DNA of 64,000 nt from Chamaecyparis obtusa (lineage: Eukaryota > Streptophyta > Pinopsida > Cupressales > Cupressaceae), in contig BSBK01009267.1 in assembly GCA_027943335.1 (NCBI GenBank), forward strand, positions 248,001-312,000, read 5' to 3'. Below, piece after piece: positions 12,246 through 22,907 of the stretch (within the stretch, counting starts at the first letter, position 1; each line of letters begins with the position of its first letter). The translations under genes and the position numbers were made by a program. The notes beneath the pieces were generated by a model that worked only from the letters and a program-made list of their open reading frames with translations, ran no database searches and had not been told where the DNA came from.

Positions 12246-13245
12246 GGGTATGTGCAGGATCATGGTATGCCAAAAAGTGGCAATGTGAAAAAGAAGTCTT
12301 GATTGATAGACTCTTTGAAAAATAACTATAACTTTCAAACAATATAACATTTTTGAAATCTAAAATATACATTACATTCTATGCTTTACCTAATACAATA
12401 ATAATAAACAATTGTTTCAATTTAATGAAGTTTAGATTAAGTTAAGGTGGTCAGATATGAGATTTTTTATATTCAGGAAAATTTGTAGCATAAAAATCAT
12501 AATTAATTATTTACTTAGAAAAAAAATACAAAAAAATATACATCACATCTAGACACGAGTCTACTAATTTTATCTAGAATCTTATAAAAAAATATTATCA
12601 TTTGATTTTGTTTAATGTGGTCAAACATACACCTACTTGTTATCTTTCTAGTCCTGATTGATAGACTTATTGAAACATAACTATAACTTTCAAACTGTAT
12701 AACAATTTTGAAATCCAAAACATGTGTCACATTCTATGATTTTCCTACTACAAGAAAAATAGAAAAGGTTTTCAGTTTGATAAATTTTAGACTAAGTTAA
12801 CATGGTCAGACACAAGAGTTTTTGTATTCTGGAAAAATTGTAGAAAAAAAGTCATAATTAATTATTTACTTGGAAAAAAAATTATAAAAAAATATGTGTC
12901 ACATCCGGACATGAGTATACTACTTATATCTAGAATCTTGCGAAAAAAATTATCATTTGATTGTGTTTAAGGTGGTCAAACATACACCCACTTATTTATT
13001 TCCTAAAATTTTCATACTACTACATTGAAATTTGAAATTTAAAACATATAGAATAATTGTTTTTCAAAAAAGGCCTAGTATCTTAGAAACTAAAATCAAT
13101 TTTCTACAGATTCTCTTGTTACATATTTTTGATATAATATTTATAACTTGTTCAAAGTTTTATGTCAACTTGCCTAAACCTGATTTTTTGAATTTTCATT
13201 GCCACCTAAGGGCCTAGTTTGGCATACCATGATCCTGCACATACC
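12246..13245. mobile_element. TIR-1: 1.0-kb terminal-inverted-repeat element
   Basis: The left end GGGTATGTGCAGGATCATGG is mirrored at the right end as CCATGATCCTGCACATACC. TGGTT at 12241-12245 and 13246-13250 is the likely 5-bp TSD. The interior is AT-rich with no gene and contains two tandem copies of a roughly 355-bp unit (for example GATTGATAGACT at 12301 and 12656). TIR-2 is the same family in the opposite orientation. It is non-autonomous, and I cannot assign the superfamily. Confidence 0.85.
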
Positions 13246-13250
13246 TGGTT

Positions 13251-14100
13251 AAGATCAGTAAGAAGAGAAGAGTTAGAGGTTTATCGAGTCCAACTAAACC
13301 TGATCATGTTATGTGCAATCAATGTCAGAAAGGAAAGATGACTAAATCTAGGTTTAAAATAAAAGACAATTCATCTAAAAGTATTTTGGAGTTGGTACAT
13401 ACCGGCTTATGTGGTCCTATGAGAACTCAGAGTTATTATGGTGACAAATATTTCATTTTATTTGTTGATGACTACTCTAGGATGATGAAATTTATGTTCT
13501 TGAAAGAAAAATCTAAAGCTTTCAAATTGTTTAAGTGGTATAAGGCTAAAGTTGAAAAGGAAACTGGTAAAGATTTAAAATACTTAATATATGATAGAGG
13601 AGCCAAGTTTATTTATGATGAACTCACTAACTTCTGTAATGAGCATGGAATTAAAAGATAGGTTTCTACATTGATGACACCACAACAAAATGGTATTGCA
13701 GAAAGAAGGAACCGATCTATAGTTGACTGTGCCAGAACATGGATGATTGAGAAAGATGTTGCACAAATATACTAGAGAGAAGCTATTAGCACTGCAGTAT
13801 ACACCTTGAACTGAGTTCAACCGAAGAAAGACACAAATAAGACACCTTATGAGTTATGGTTTGGCTACACACCGTATGTAAGTTATTTAAAAAAATTTGG
13901 AAGAAAATGTTACATTCTGAAAGATGATAGAAATGGTAATTCAAATTTAAAGGTGATGAAGGAATATTTCTAGGATATTCTACTAAGAGTAAAGTATACA
14001 AATATTTGCACAAAGCTACTAACAAAATGATTGAAAGTGCTAATGTGAAACTTGATAAGTTTTCTGAAAAGAATGATGAAGAAAGCAAGAAGGAATTGAA
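13251..14100 (+). pseudogene. CopA integrase, broken
   Basis: Integrase inserts element DNA. Zinc-binding CNQCQKGK is followed by the catalytic core. GDKYFILFVDDYSRMMKFMF holds the first Asp region. LIYDRGAKFIYDEL is where the second catalytic Asp is expected, and QQNGIAERRN holds the catalytic Glu. Stops interrupt at about 13660, 13774 and 13813. Similarity then fades through a 'TPYELWFGYTP' region to about 14000. Confidence 0.87.
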
Positions 14101-15930
14101 ATAATATGGTAGGTTTACATATATTGAGCATCTAGACAATCTACCCAAGCCATAGGATGAGTCTACTAACTGACAAGAAAATGCTACAAAGAATCAACAA
14201 ATGCAAACCAAGAACCAAGAAGAAGAAACTGAGGAATAAAATGAGCCTAAACCGAATGATGAGAAAAGAAGAGAGTGAGTGATAGAGAGATTTGTTAGAA
14301 GACACCATCCACAAAAACAAATCATTGGATAAAATCAAGCTAGCATGATGACACGAAGTAATTTAAGATAGAACACATGCTTAGTTTGTGAATTTGAGCC
14401 TAAGAATGTTAGAGATGCACTTAAAGTGAAGAATGGATTAAGGCTATGAATGAAGAAATTGAACAGATTGAGAAAAATAAGAAATACACATTGGTACCAA
14501 GACCGAGTGATAAAAATGTAATTGGTACTAAGTGGATTTTCAGAAACAAGTTAAATGAGAATGGTGAAGTTACTAGAAATAAAGAAAGAGTTGTAGGCAA
14601 GGGATATGCACAAGAAGAAGGAATTGACTATGGTGAAACTTTTACACTAGTAGAAATACTTGAAGGAGTTTCAATATTACTTCCATATGCTCCACATAAG
14701 GGATTCAAAGTATATAAAATGGATGTGAAATCAACATTTCTGAATGGAATTCTTGAGGAAGAGGTCTACATAGAATAACCTAAAGGTTTTGTTGATCCAA
14801 ATCAGAAGAGTATGGTATGTAGACTACACAAAGCACTGTATGGATTGAAGCAAGCATCGAGACCATAGTATGAAATATTACATGCTTATCTTATTAGTAT
14901 TGGCTTTGTAAGGACAAGTGACAATAGTAATCTGTACATGAAAGGAGAATTTGATGACAATATTTTGATTGTGGAAATTTTTGTTGATGATATAATCTTT
15001 GGAGAACATGGTATAATTTGCAAATCTTTTACTGATGAAATGAGAAAAGAGTTTGAAATGTCAATGTTTGGAGAGATTAAATTCTTTCTAGGTTTGCAGA
15101 TTATACAATAGAATGATGGGATTTTCATAACTCAATCAAACTACATCAAGGGAGTCTTAAAGACTTTTGACATGGAAGATTAAAAATGTGTAGGTACATT
15201 GATGGTGATAGGATGTAAGGTGACAAAATATGATGAAATAATCAAGGTAAATTAGACACTGTATAGATCAATAATTGAATAACTAATGTATGTGGTACAT
15301 AGTAGGTTTGATATATCACATGTAGTTGGGATTGTGGAAAGATTTTTTGCTAATCCTAAGGATTCACATATGGTTGTTGTTCAAAGGATTTTGAGATATT
15401 TGAAGAAAATTGAAGATCATGGTTTATGGTACAAAAAGGAAAGCAATTTTAAACTCTAATTTTACACTGATGTAGATTGGGCTGGAAACATTGATGACCA
15501 AAAGAGCATAGCTAGTAGATAATTCTTTTTGGGAGTAAGGCTTGTAACATGGATAAGTAAGAAACACACATGTATTTCTCAGTTTACTGCTGAAGCAGAG
15601 TATGTTGTTGCTGTTGCTAATTGTTCAAATATTGCTTGGATAAAATAAGTGTTAAAAGGAATGAATGAGGTGATCACTAATCTAGTGATTATTTATTGTG
15701 ACAACACTAGTGCTATAAACATTTCCAAGAATCTAGTGATGCATTAAAAAACAAAGCACCTATCTATTAAGTATCACTATTTGAGGGAACAAATACAAGA
15801 AAAGTAAGTGAAACTAGAATTTGTGAAGTCTAAAAAACAACTTGTTGACATATTTACCAAGCCCTTACCAAAGGAAACTTTTGATTACTTGAGGAATAGA
15901 CTAGGGGTCTGTCCCCTATCTATTAGTCAC
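14101..15930 (+). pseudogene. CopA reverse transcriptase and RNase H, broken
   Basis: The copia RT begins at about 14446 (MNEEIEQIEKNKKYTLVPRP). Landmarks follow in order: GTKWIFRNKLNENGEV, KGYAQEEGIDYGETF, YKMDVKSTFLNG, LYGLKQASRP, then the catalytic EIFVDDIIFG (an FVDD box). RNase H follows at about 15470-15930 with YTDVDWAGN, the SQFTAEAEYV glutamate region, YCDNTSAINIS, and the end signature VDIFTKPLPKETF. At least ten stops occur. Many sit where Gln or Trp is expected, as from C-to-T change. The 14101-14430 part is the poorly conserved integrase-RT spacer. Confidence 0.9.
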
Positions 15931-16627
15931 TAAGGTGATTAGGAGGTTGCATCAACCTATATTTTATCAAAAAAATCATTCATGTTGATGCACATAGCTC
16001 ACACTTTAGGATTTCTAAGGTTGTGAAAGATTGTAGAAGCTAGAACAAAGAATTGTATATCAGTACATGAAGGTACTTGATTTGGGCTAAACAACACATA
16101 ACAACTTGGTTGTTGAAGAGTTGTTCATTTTCTTTGGCATTTTTGTCAAAGGGAGAGAAATTTATATGAAATATCTGTTGATGAGAAGATAAAAGAGAGA
16201 AAGAATCAGAGAACTAAAGAAGATCAAATCCTAAGGGAGAGTCTGCATGGAATTTTGTTTGTAGTGATTAAACATATTAAATATCAAGCTAGGGAGAGCT
16301 TACTGAGCTACAACATTTACCTATATAGTTGTAGAACAGATGCTTGGTATGGTATGGAATATTTCATATTGTTTCTATTGCATTCAATGCCAAAGGGAGA
16401 GATTAATGACCTACAACTGATTGAATATCTTGATGAACTGAAGGAACAGTGATTAGAGATCACCGAGCTATTAAAGTGATATATAAGATGATTAAATCAG
16501 TCAATATATTTTCATTGATGTCAACTAGTTTTGACTACACTTATCATGACAGTTACAAATATCTAAACATCTGTAGAAGGAATAAATGATGAAGAAATGA
16601 GACATCTACGTAAGGAAAAGATGGATA
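15931..16627 (+). other. CopA 3' noncoding stretch
   Basis: No gene seen. CAAAGGGAGAGA-type purine words recur at about 16147, 16230, 16288 and 16391, each after a pyrimidine or 'ttggcat' context. This is a common feature downstream of copia RNase H. No clean polypurine tract adjoins the LTR. Confidence 0.6.
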
Positions 16628-17910
16628 TGATAGATAAGGATAAGGTATACATTGGGTAACTTATTGATGAGTCTATGACATTATATTGTTGACATGAGAA
16701 TGTTACATTATTCTATTATGAAGAAGAGATTAGAATTGAACAAGCTAATGTGGTCGTTAATTGAAGATTTCTATATACACTGAGTCAGTCTTGTGTATAG
16801 AGTGATAGCAATAACCGAGTTAGTTATCACCAAAACATTTAGTTTTAGCTAATTATGGATGAAAACATTAAATGTTATAACAATCGACTAAAATGGATGA
16901 GTTGGAAATTGATTATTATTTCAAGGTAACAAATGAAGTTTGTTATAAGATCCACAACTAACAAAATTCAAAGATGATCTAAGGGAAGAGATTGAAATGT
17001 GTTTTTGACACATCTTCCAAGGAAGGTTGAAGTGACAAAATGGATGAAGATGATTAAGAGGCAAAATATAATGGCTGATATTAAAATGGTTTACTTGTCT
17101 ATTTAAAAGACATGAGATTCATTGTTAATCTATGCCAGATGATTAGAGATTGCAAAAGAGTTTGCATGAAGAAATTTTTCATGTATTCCTGATCAACTAG
17201 TTACAGACAAAACTGAGATGTAAGCATAACCATGCATCAGAGATATATATACACTGAGTGAAGTAAGTTGAAGCATATGAGGAAGTGAATTGATTATTGA
17301 TCAGAAGAGTTTTTATGAGCTTACCATAGATTTAAATATTTTAAAATAGAGTTATATTTGAATCAAATCACTACTCTACTATTTTAACCATTGTTACAAC
17401 AAAATCTCTTAACCGAGTGGACTTAACAGTCTTTTATATTTCAACATGACATTCAAGGAAAGTTAATTATTATCTTGTTGACCCCATAGTGAATGTTGGT
17501 CAAAATTTAACTGTTAGCAATAAATCCTTTAACTAGGTCACACCTGATAGTGTGCATTGTAACCTTTAATAGGGTTGGCTCCTAACCGAGCTCACTTCAG
17601 AAGAGTGAAATATTTTAGGGTTATCGGTCCTAGGTGGTTTTTCCCTTAGCAGGGTTTCCACATTAAATCACTATGTTATGTGTTATTTGTTATGATTGTT
17701 TTGTTATCATACTTTACATGTTTCATATTTGATTAATCAGTAAAGAAAGTTTGGATAATTACTGGTATTCGGTAAATGATCATAAAGATAGTTATTTTAT
17801 CTTACCAAGTTGTTTGAATTATTGATTAATCTTGAAAAAGTACATCTGAGAGTTTGGGACTATAGGATAAATGATTTAACTGATTCACCCCCCCTCTTAG
17901 TTGTCTATCA
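16628..17910 (+). repeat. CopA 3' LTR
   Basis: It is 1,283 bp, starts TGATAGATAAGG and ends CTATCA. It is collinear with 1316-2600 (1,285 bp). Confidence 0.85.
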
Positions 17911-18054
17911 AAAATCATGTATTCTAAGCATCTAAGACCTTTGGTGCAATTAATCCTCTAGGTTCATAACTTTACCTTAGAGCCAATTGACCTTAAAAAT
18001 GGTCTTTATTACAACTCAAAAGATCCATAAGGATCCCACTACCTATCTACCCCT

Positions 18055-19392
18055 CTAAGGCCCATTGTTGACTCCATGGAAGGGTCTTGGGTGCCCTACA
18101 CCATAAGTCTCTTGAGTTGGCAATTCTGATACCTTGTAACCCAACTTCTCAATTATTGCTTCTATCAACCAAGTGGCATCCTCTATTGGTTTCTCTCCAT
18201 TTGATGAGATATGCATACTAGGCATGTCTTCTAGTCTTCTAACTCTCCCATTTTCCAAGGATACATTCAATCATTGGTTGTTGGACTCTAAGAAGAGTCT
18301 TGATGGTCTCATCTTTGGGTGCCTCATCTCCACTTGTATCTAACACCTCAAGGCCTTTATAGGCATATATATCTGAGACATTGAAAGTATTGGATAGCCC
18401 AATGTCTTATGGAAAGTCAATCTTGTATGCATTTGTGCCACACTTTTGCAAAATTTTGAAGGGACCTATCTTTCTCATCATGAGTTTGGTATGCTTTCCC
18501 TTAGGTAGTCTCTCTTTTTTGAGATGAATCATCACCATATGTCCCATAGATAATTTCACATCTCTCCTTTTACTGTCTACAACATCTTTTTAATTCTCTA
18601 TTTCCTTCTCCAACCTTCTCTTCAATTCATTTTGGATGTCCCTCATGACTTCTGTAACGTCACTTTCTTGTTCATTGTTCCTCTCTAAGGAAATTACTTC
18701 CCCTTACTCCATCACACCCCTAGGGTGTTTCCCATAAACTATTTGATAAGGACTTTTCCCTGTACTTCTCTTCATTGAGTCATTATAGGAAAATTCTACC
18801 TGAGAAAGCACTGAATCCCATGTAACACTATAATCGTTTGTTAAAAACCTCAATAGGTTCCAAAGGGACCCATTGAAAACCTCCATTTGGCCATTTGATT
18901 AGGCATGGTAAAATGAGGAGTAGGAAAAACTTGTTCCAAGATTATTCGAAAGTGTCCTCCAAAAGTGACCAAGGAACTTTGAATCTCTGTTTAAAACTAT
19001 AGATAGGGGTAATCCATGTAGTCTTATGACTTCCTTGAAAAATATCCCTACTATATGTGAGGCATCATGAATTGTCTTACAAGGTAGGAAATGGAAATCT
19101 TTGAGAACCTATCTACCACCACAGATACACTGTCATACCCTTGCTTGGTCCTAGGGAGCCCAAGAATAAAGTCCATGCTCATTGAATCCCATGGCCTATT
19201 TGAGATGGGAAAAGGTGTATATAGTCCTACATTAGAACTCATCCCCTTGGATATTTGATATATCATGCATCTTTCTAAAAACTTCCAGACATCAGTTGGC
19301 ATCTTGGGCCAGTAGTAGAATCTCCTTAACAACTCCAAGGTCTTGTCAAGCTCAAAATGGCCTGCTAATCCTCCACAATGCTTATCCTTCAT
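18055..19392 (-). pseudogene. ChrM integrase and C-terminal tail, broken
   Basis: The zinc-binding domain reads HCGGLAGHFELDKTLELLRR and then YYWPKM; its CxxC is altered (CMIYQI). The core has RPWDSMSMDFILGLPRTKQG (first Asp), then VVVDRFSK. The region carrying the Glu continues to FSYNDSMKRSTGKSPYQIVY. The 18055-18270 frame contains EDATWLIEAIIEKLGY, resembling the tail after a chromodomain in plant chromoviruses. That identification is moderate. Multiple frames and stops are present. Confidence 0.8.
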
Positions 19393-19455
19393 AATGTTAT
19401 CTCTGAGTGACCCCTTAGGAATATATAACTAACTTTCTTTGAAGAGTAATCCTTT

Positions 19456-20800
19456 CTACAACATGTAGTCTAAAAATACATTGTGATACTGACCAATCAT
19501 TTTCTTGCACACTTTATTGGCCTCCTTGAAGTCTTCATCATGTTCATACATGTCCCTAATAGAGTGGATTTCCATACTCTCCAACCTTACCTCTTGTATG
19601 GTCATATTTCTCCTACTGAGGGCATCAAAAATCTTGTTTACTACCCCTTTCTTGTGTTTTATAGGGAAGGTATAGGCTTGGAGGTACTCCATCCACTTCA
19701 CATGTCTATGGTTTAGCTTTTACTACCTATTTAGGAAGCTTAATGCATGGTTATCTTTGTATACAATAAAATCCTTTGAAAACAAGTAGTGCCTCTATTT
19801 CCTCAAAGATTGCACCATTGCATAAATTTCCAAATCATATGTTGAGTATCTCTTCTTTGCCTCATTTATTTTTTCACTGAAGAAGGCTACTAGCTTGCCT
19901 TCTTGGCTTAGGACTCCTCATATGGCCCTATTACTAGCATCAAACTCAATGGTAAATACTTTGTTAAAGTATAGTAGAACTAGTATGGGTTATTCTGTAA
20001 CCTTTCTCTTAAAAAAATCAAAAGCCATATCATCTTCTTGAGTCCATACAAAATGACACTGATTACCACCATTATAGCATCAATCATGTGAGCACTCACA
20101 TTACTAAAACCCTTAATAAACTTTCTATAAAAACTTGCTAAGCCATGAAATATTTTTACCTCACTTGTAGTCCTTGGGGTTGGCCAATCTAGTATGGCAT
20201 CCTCCTTAGATGGATCCATCTTGAGATTCCCTCCTGAGATGAAAAATCCTAGGAATATCAATTTCTCCTACAAGAAAATATGTTTATCCAAGTTGATTCT
20301 CAACTTCTCCTCTTATATATTTTTCAAGACTTGTTGCACATGCGCTAGGTGATCCTCCTTGCTTCTACTGAAGATTAGAATGTTATCTAAATATACAACA
20401 AAAAATTGGTTGATGAATGGTTTAAGCACTTCATTCATGAGTCTCATGAATGTTCTTGGTGCATTTGAGAGACCAAAGGGCATCACCATCCACTCAAATA
20501 GCCCCTCATTCATCTTGAATGTAGTTTTCCATTTGTCTCCTTCCCTTACTCTTATCTAGTGGTACCCACTCTTTAGGTCCATTTTTTAGTAGTACCTTGC
20601 CCCTCCTAGGAAATCCATCAAGTCCTCCATCTAGGGCATGGGAAATATTTATCTTATGGTGATTTTTTATATGGCCCAAGAATCAGTACTTAACCTCCAT
20701 GTACCCTCCTTCTTTTGGGCCAATAGGGCTGGCACATCACAAGGACTAATGCTTCTTCTTATAAACCCTTTTCTTAAGAGTTCTGCCACCTATCTTGCTA
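19456..20800 (-). pseudogene. ChrM reverse transcriptase and RNase H, broken
   Basis: RT block: [20 protein letters not shown], then [15 protein letters not shown]. The catalytic YLDD box reads YLDN, so one metal-binding Asp is lost. The thumb/connection is at 19980-20261 (FLGFFISGGNLKMDPSKEDA, then LASFYRKFI). RNase H ends at about 19456-19701 (KWMEYLQAY..., DALSRR). RT upstream of about 20530 is still recognisable in other frames up to 20800, where TatP interrupts. Confidence 0.85.
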
Positions 20801-20822
20801 ACTCCTCATTCTGATCAAGGGT

Positions 20823-21302
20823 TGTAATCACCAAAAATTGGACAAGATCATTTAAGTGAGAAATGAAGGCAAGAATCAATATAACTAAATACAATTAAAT
20901 CAAATCAACTCAAATTAAAGATAAATTTCAATTGAACCTTAATCCAAATTTAATTGAAAATCAAAAGCCATTAAATCAATTTAAATCGAATAAAACATGA
21001 TAAACCAATAAATTGTACAATTAATCTAATTAATTGTATAGTTCAATTTAAAACAAATCAACTCATTTAAAGGGTACACATAGCTAAACAAATTAATTAA
21101 ATTCAATTAATCAATTCCTATTTTCTCTCAACCATCAAATGGGAGAAAAATAAATCAACAAATAGGAATTAAGGACCAAGCTCACATTGATCAAGCTTAA
21201 ATTAAAACTCAATCACTCACTTGGAGGATGCATCTTGTCCACCCATTTTGTCTTCTTGTCCCTTTGAGGAGAAAATATTTAAATTGTCTCCAAAGGTGGA
21301 AT
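20823..21302 (+). repeat. TatP 5' LTR, first part
   Basis: It starts TGTAATCACC and is the reverse complement of the right part of LTR A (to about 22177), so it forms a large inverted repeat with TatM. It stops at GGAAT, the left copy of the TatM target site. Confidence 0.9.
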
Positions 21303-22177
21303 TGTATACTAGAAATAGTATCTTCATAGAATTAGTATAGAACAATAAATAAACTAAAAACTAAACAAACCACACTATAGCATCTATTTAGCAAATGAAT
21401 GAATACTTAAGAATCCTATGGCTCTCTATCTAAGAGTGTTAATGTGAAGCTCTCAACAAGCTACCATTAATGACAATCCTAGAATGAGAAAATATGATAA
21501 GATAAGCTAATTAACTCAATTCCAAATAGAAATGCTCAAATTAACTCTAAATTGTCTTTCTAGCTATAATTCTCAAGAGGTTAGATTCAATTCTCAGATT
21601 TGTGGTTATGAATTATGATTGATTTTGGTCTTCGTTTCATAGATTTATGCAAGGGTAGGGGGTGTAGTTGTGTTGATCATGATTAAGCTTGAGTCGAGTC
21701 TTTGGTTCCACCCTTTGAAGATAATTTAAATATTGTGTCCTCAAAGCTTGGGACAAGTAGACAAGATGAGTGGACAAGATGCTCTTTTGGAATGAGTGAT
21801 TGAGATCAAATTTGGCTTGATCCATGTGAATGCATTTCCTTAAATCTCATTGGTTGATTGATTTTCCTCCCTTTTTGGTTGTTGAGAGAAATTAGGATTT
21901 ATTAATTGATTTTAATTCATTTATTTAGCCATGTACCCCTTGAATGGGTTGATTTGATTTAATTCAAACTATACAATTAATTGAATTAATTGCACATTGA
22001 TTTGATTTAACTTGGTTAAAATGCTCTTGATTTTGATTTATCTCAAATGAAATCTTGATTTTAATTTTGATTGGCTAAATACTTGTTTGGATTCAATTTC
22101 CTTAATTTTTCCTTCATTTGCCTTGATTTGCCTTGATTTTTCAATAAATTGATCTTCTCCATTTTTTAGTGATTACA
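21303..22177 (-). repeat. TatM 3' LTR (LTR A)
   Basis: 875 bp. On the + strand it reads TGTATACTAG...GATTACA. It is nearly identical to LTR B (873 bp). Confidence 0.93.
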
Positions 22178-22195
22178 AATGTTGCTCTTTGAGTT
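22178..22195 (-). other. TatM polypurine tract, degraded
   Basis: On the minus strand CTCAAAGAGCAACATT lies directly before the LTR start TGTAATCAC. It matches in position the better tract next to LTR C. Confidence 0.55.
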
Positions 22196-22819
22196 GACGT
22201 GTGAAGCATGTCAATTGAAAGAATGTCTTGATCCAACTTAATGAAAGTCCTAATTTAACTGATAAAGGTCTTGATTCTGTCGATGGTCGATCTTAATGCT
22301 TTCGATGGTCAATCTTAATGCTTTCATTGCTCGATCTTAATGTTTGATGTAAGATGTAGATATTGATTATGTCTAATATAATTCTAATTGATTTGATATT
22401 CTTGATGATCGATTTGATGTTAGATTAATGATGTGATACCCGATTTGATTTGATTCGATGCTTGATGCCCCCTCTCGATTGATTAGCAAAAAATTTCCTG
22501 ATAAAAGATTACGCTTTGATTTGATGGTCATTCTCTTGATTTGATGATGTTATCACTGATGTTGATTATCCAATGGTATGCCCCCTTGGAAATGAAATGA
22601 AATTTGATAGATGTTTTAAAATTTTGATGATTTAGGTCAATTTGCCTTGATTAGGTCAATTTATAATGGATTTTGATTTCATTTCCGATAATGTTTTTGT
22701 GTGTTTAGTTACAAATGTCCCTGAATTGGTAGAATTGGTGAAAATTTTTGATCCTCGGGCCCTTCCTTGTTGAAGATTCCCTTTTTAGGTCAAAGATACC
22801 CTTTTTAGGTCAAAAGGTT

Positions 22820-22827
22820 TATATAAA
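22820..22827 (+). promoter_or_regulatory. TATA box of antisense PMD-1
   Basis: TATATAAA lies 88 bp before the PMD-1 ATG at 22908. The PMD-2 gene has a TATA box at almost the same distance, which supports a real promoter inside the element running against gag-pol. Confidence 0.6.
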
Positions 22828-22907
22828 GGGGTAAAAAGTCTTTTTACTATTCATTTTTACTCTCACTTTTGACTTTTTGATCTCTAACCTCTTTTGACTT
22901 TCTAACG

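Larger units (their letters stand above)
1316..17910 (+). mobile_element. CopA: Ty1/copia LTR retrotransposon carrying two nested insertions
   Basis: The element has two similar direct LTRs of about 1.28 kb. A primer-binding site matching initiator-Met tRNA follows the 5' LTR. Domain order is gag, protease, integrase, RT, RNase H, which is the copia order. Coding sequence stops at 3946, resumes at 12012, stops again at 12245 and resumes at 13246. Once LongLTR-1 and TIR-1 are removed, the protease-to-integrase reading joins up sensibly. Many in-frame stops and several frameshifts show it is dead. The left LTR edge is approximate, and I found no convincing TSD for CopA itself. Confidence 0.9.
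17911..20822 (-). mobile_element. ChrM: 3' half of a chromovirus-like Ty3/gypsy element
   Basis: Minus-strand domains run from RT (about 20800) through RNase H, integrase and an integrase C-terminal tail (18055). Its 5' side is cut at 20822 where the TatP LTR starts (TGTAATCACC), so gag, protease and the 5' LTR lie elsewhere or are lost. Its 3' side meets CopA at 17910. I did not recognise its 3' LTR. Confidence 0.82.

Noticed and set aside
20823..22177. Large palindrome as a hairpin transposon
   Set aside because: The inverted arms are two LTRs of one family in opposite orientation, explained by TatM inserting in the TatP LTR with a 5-bp duplication.
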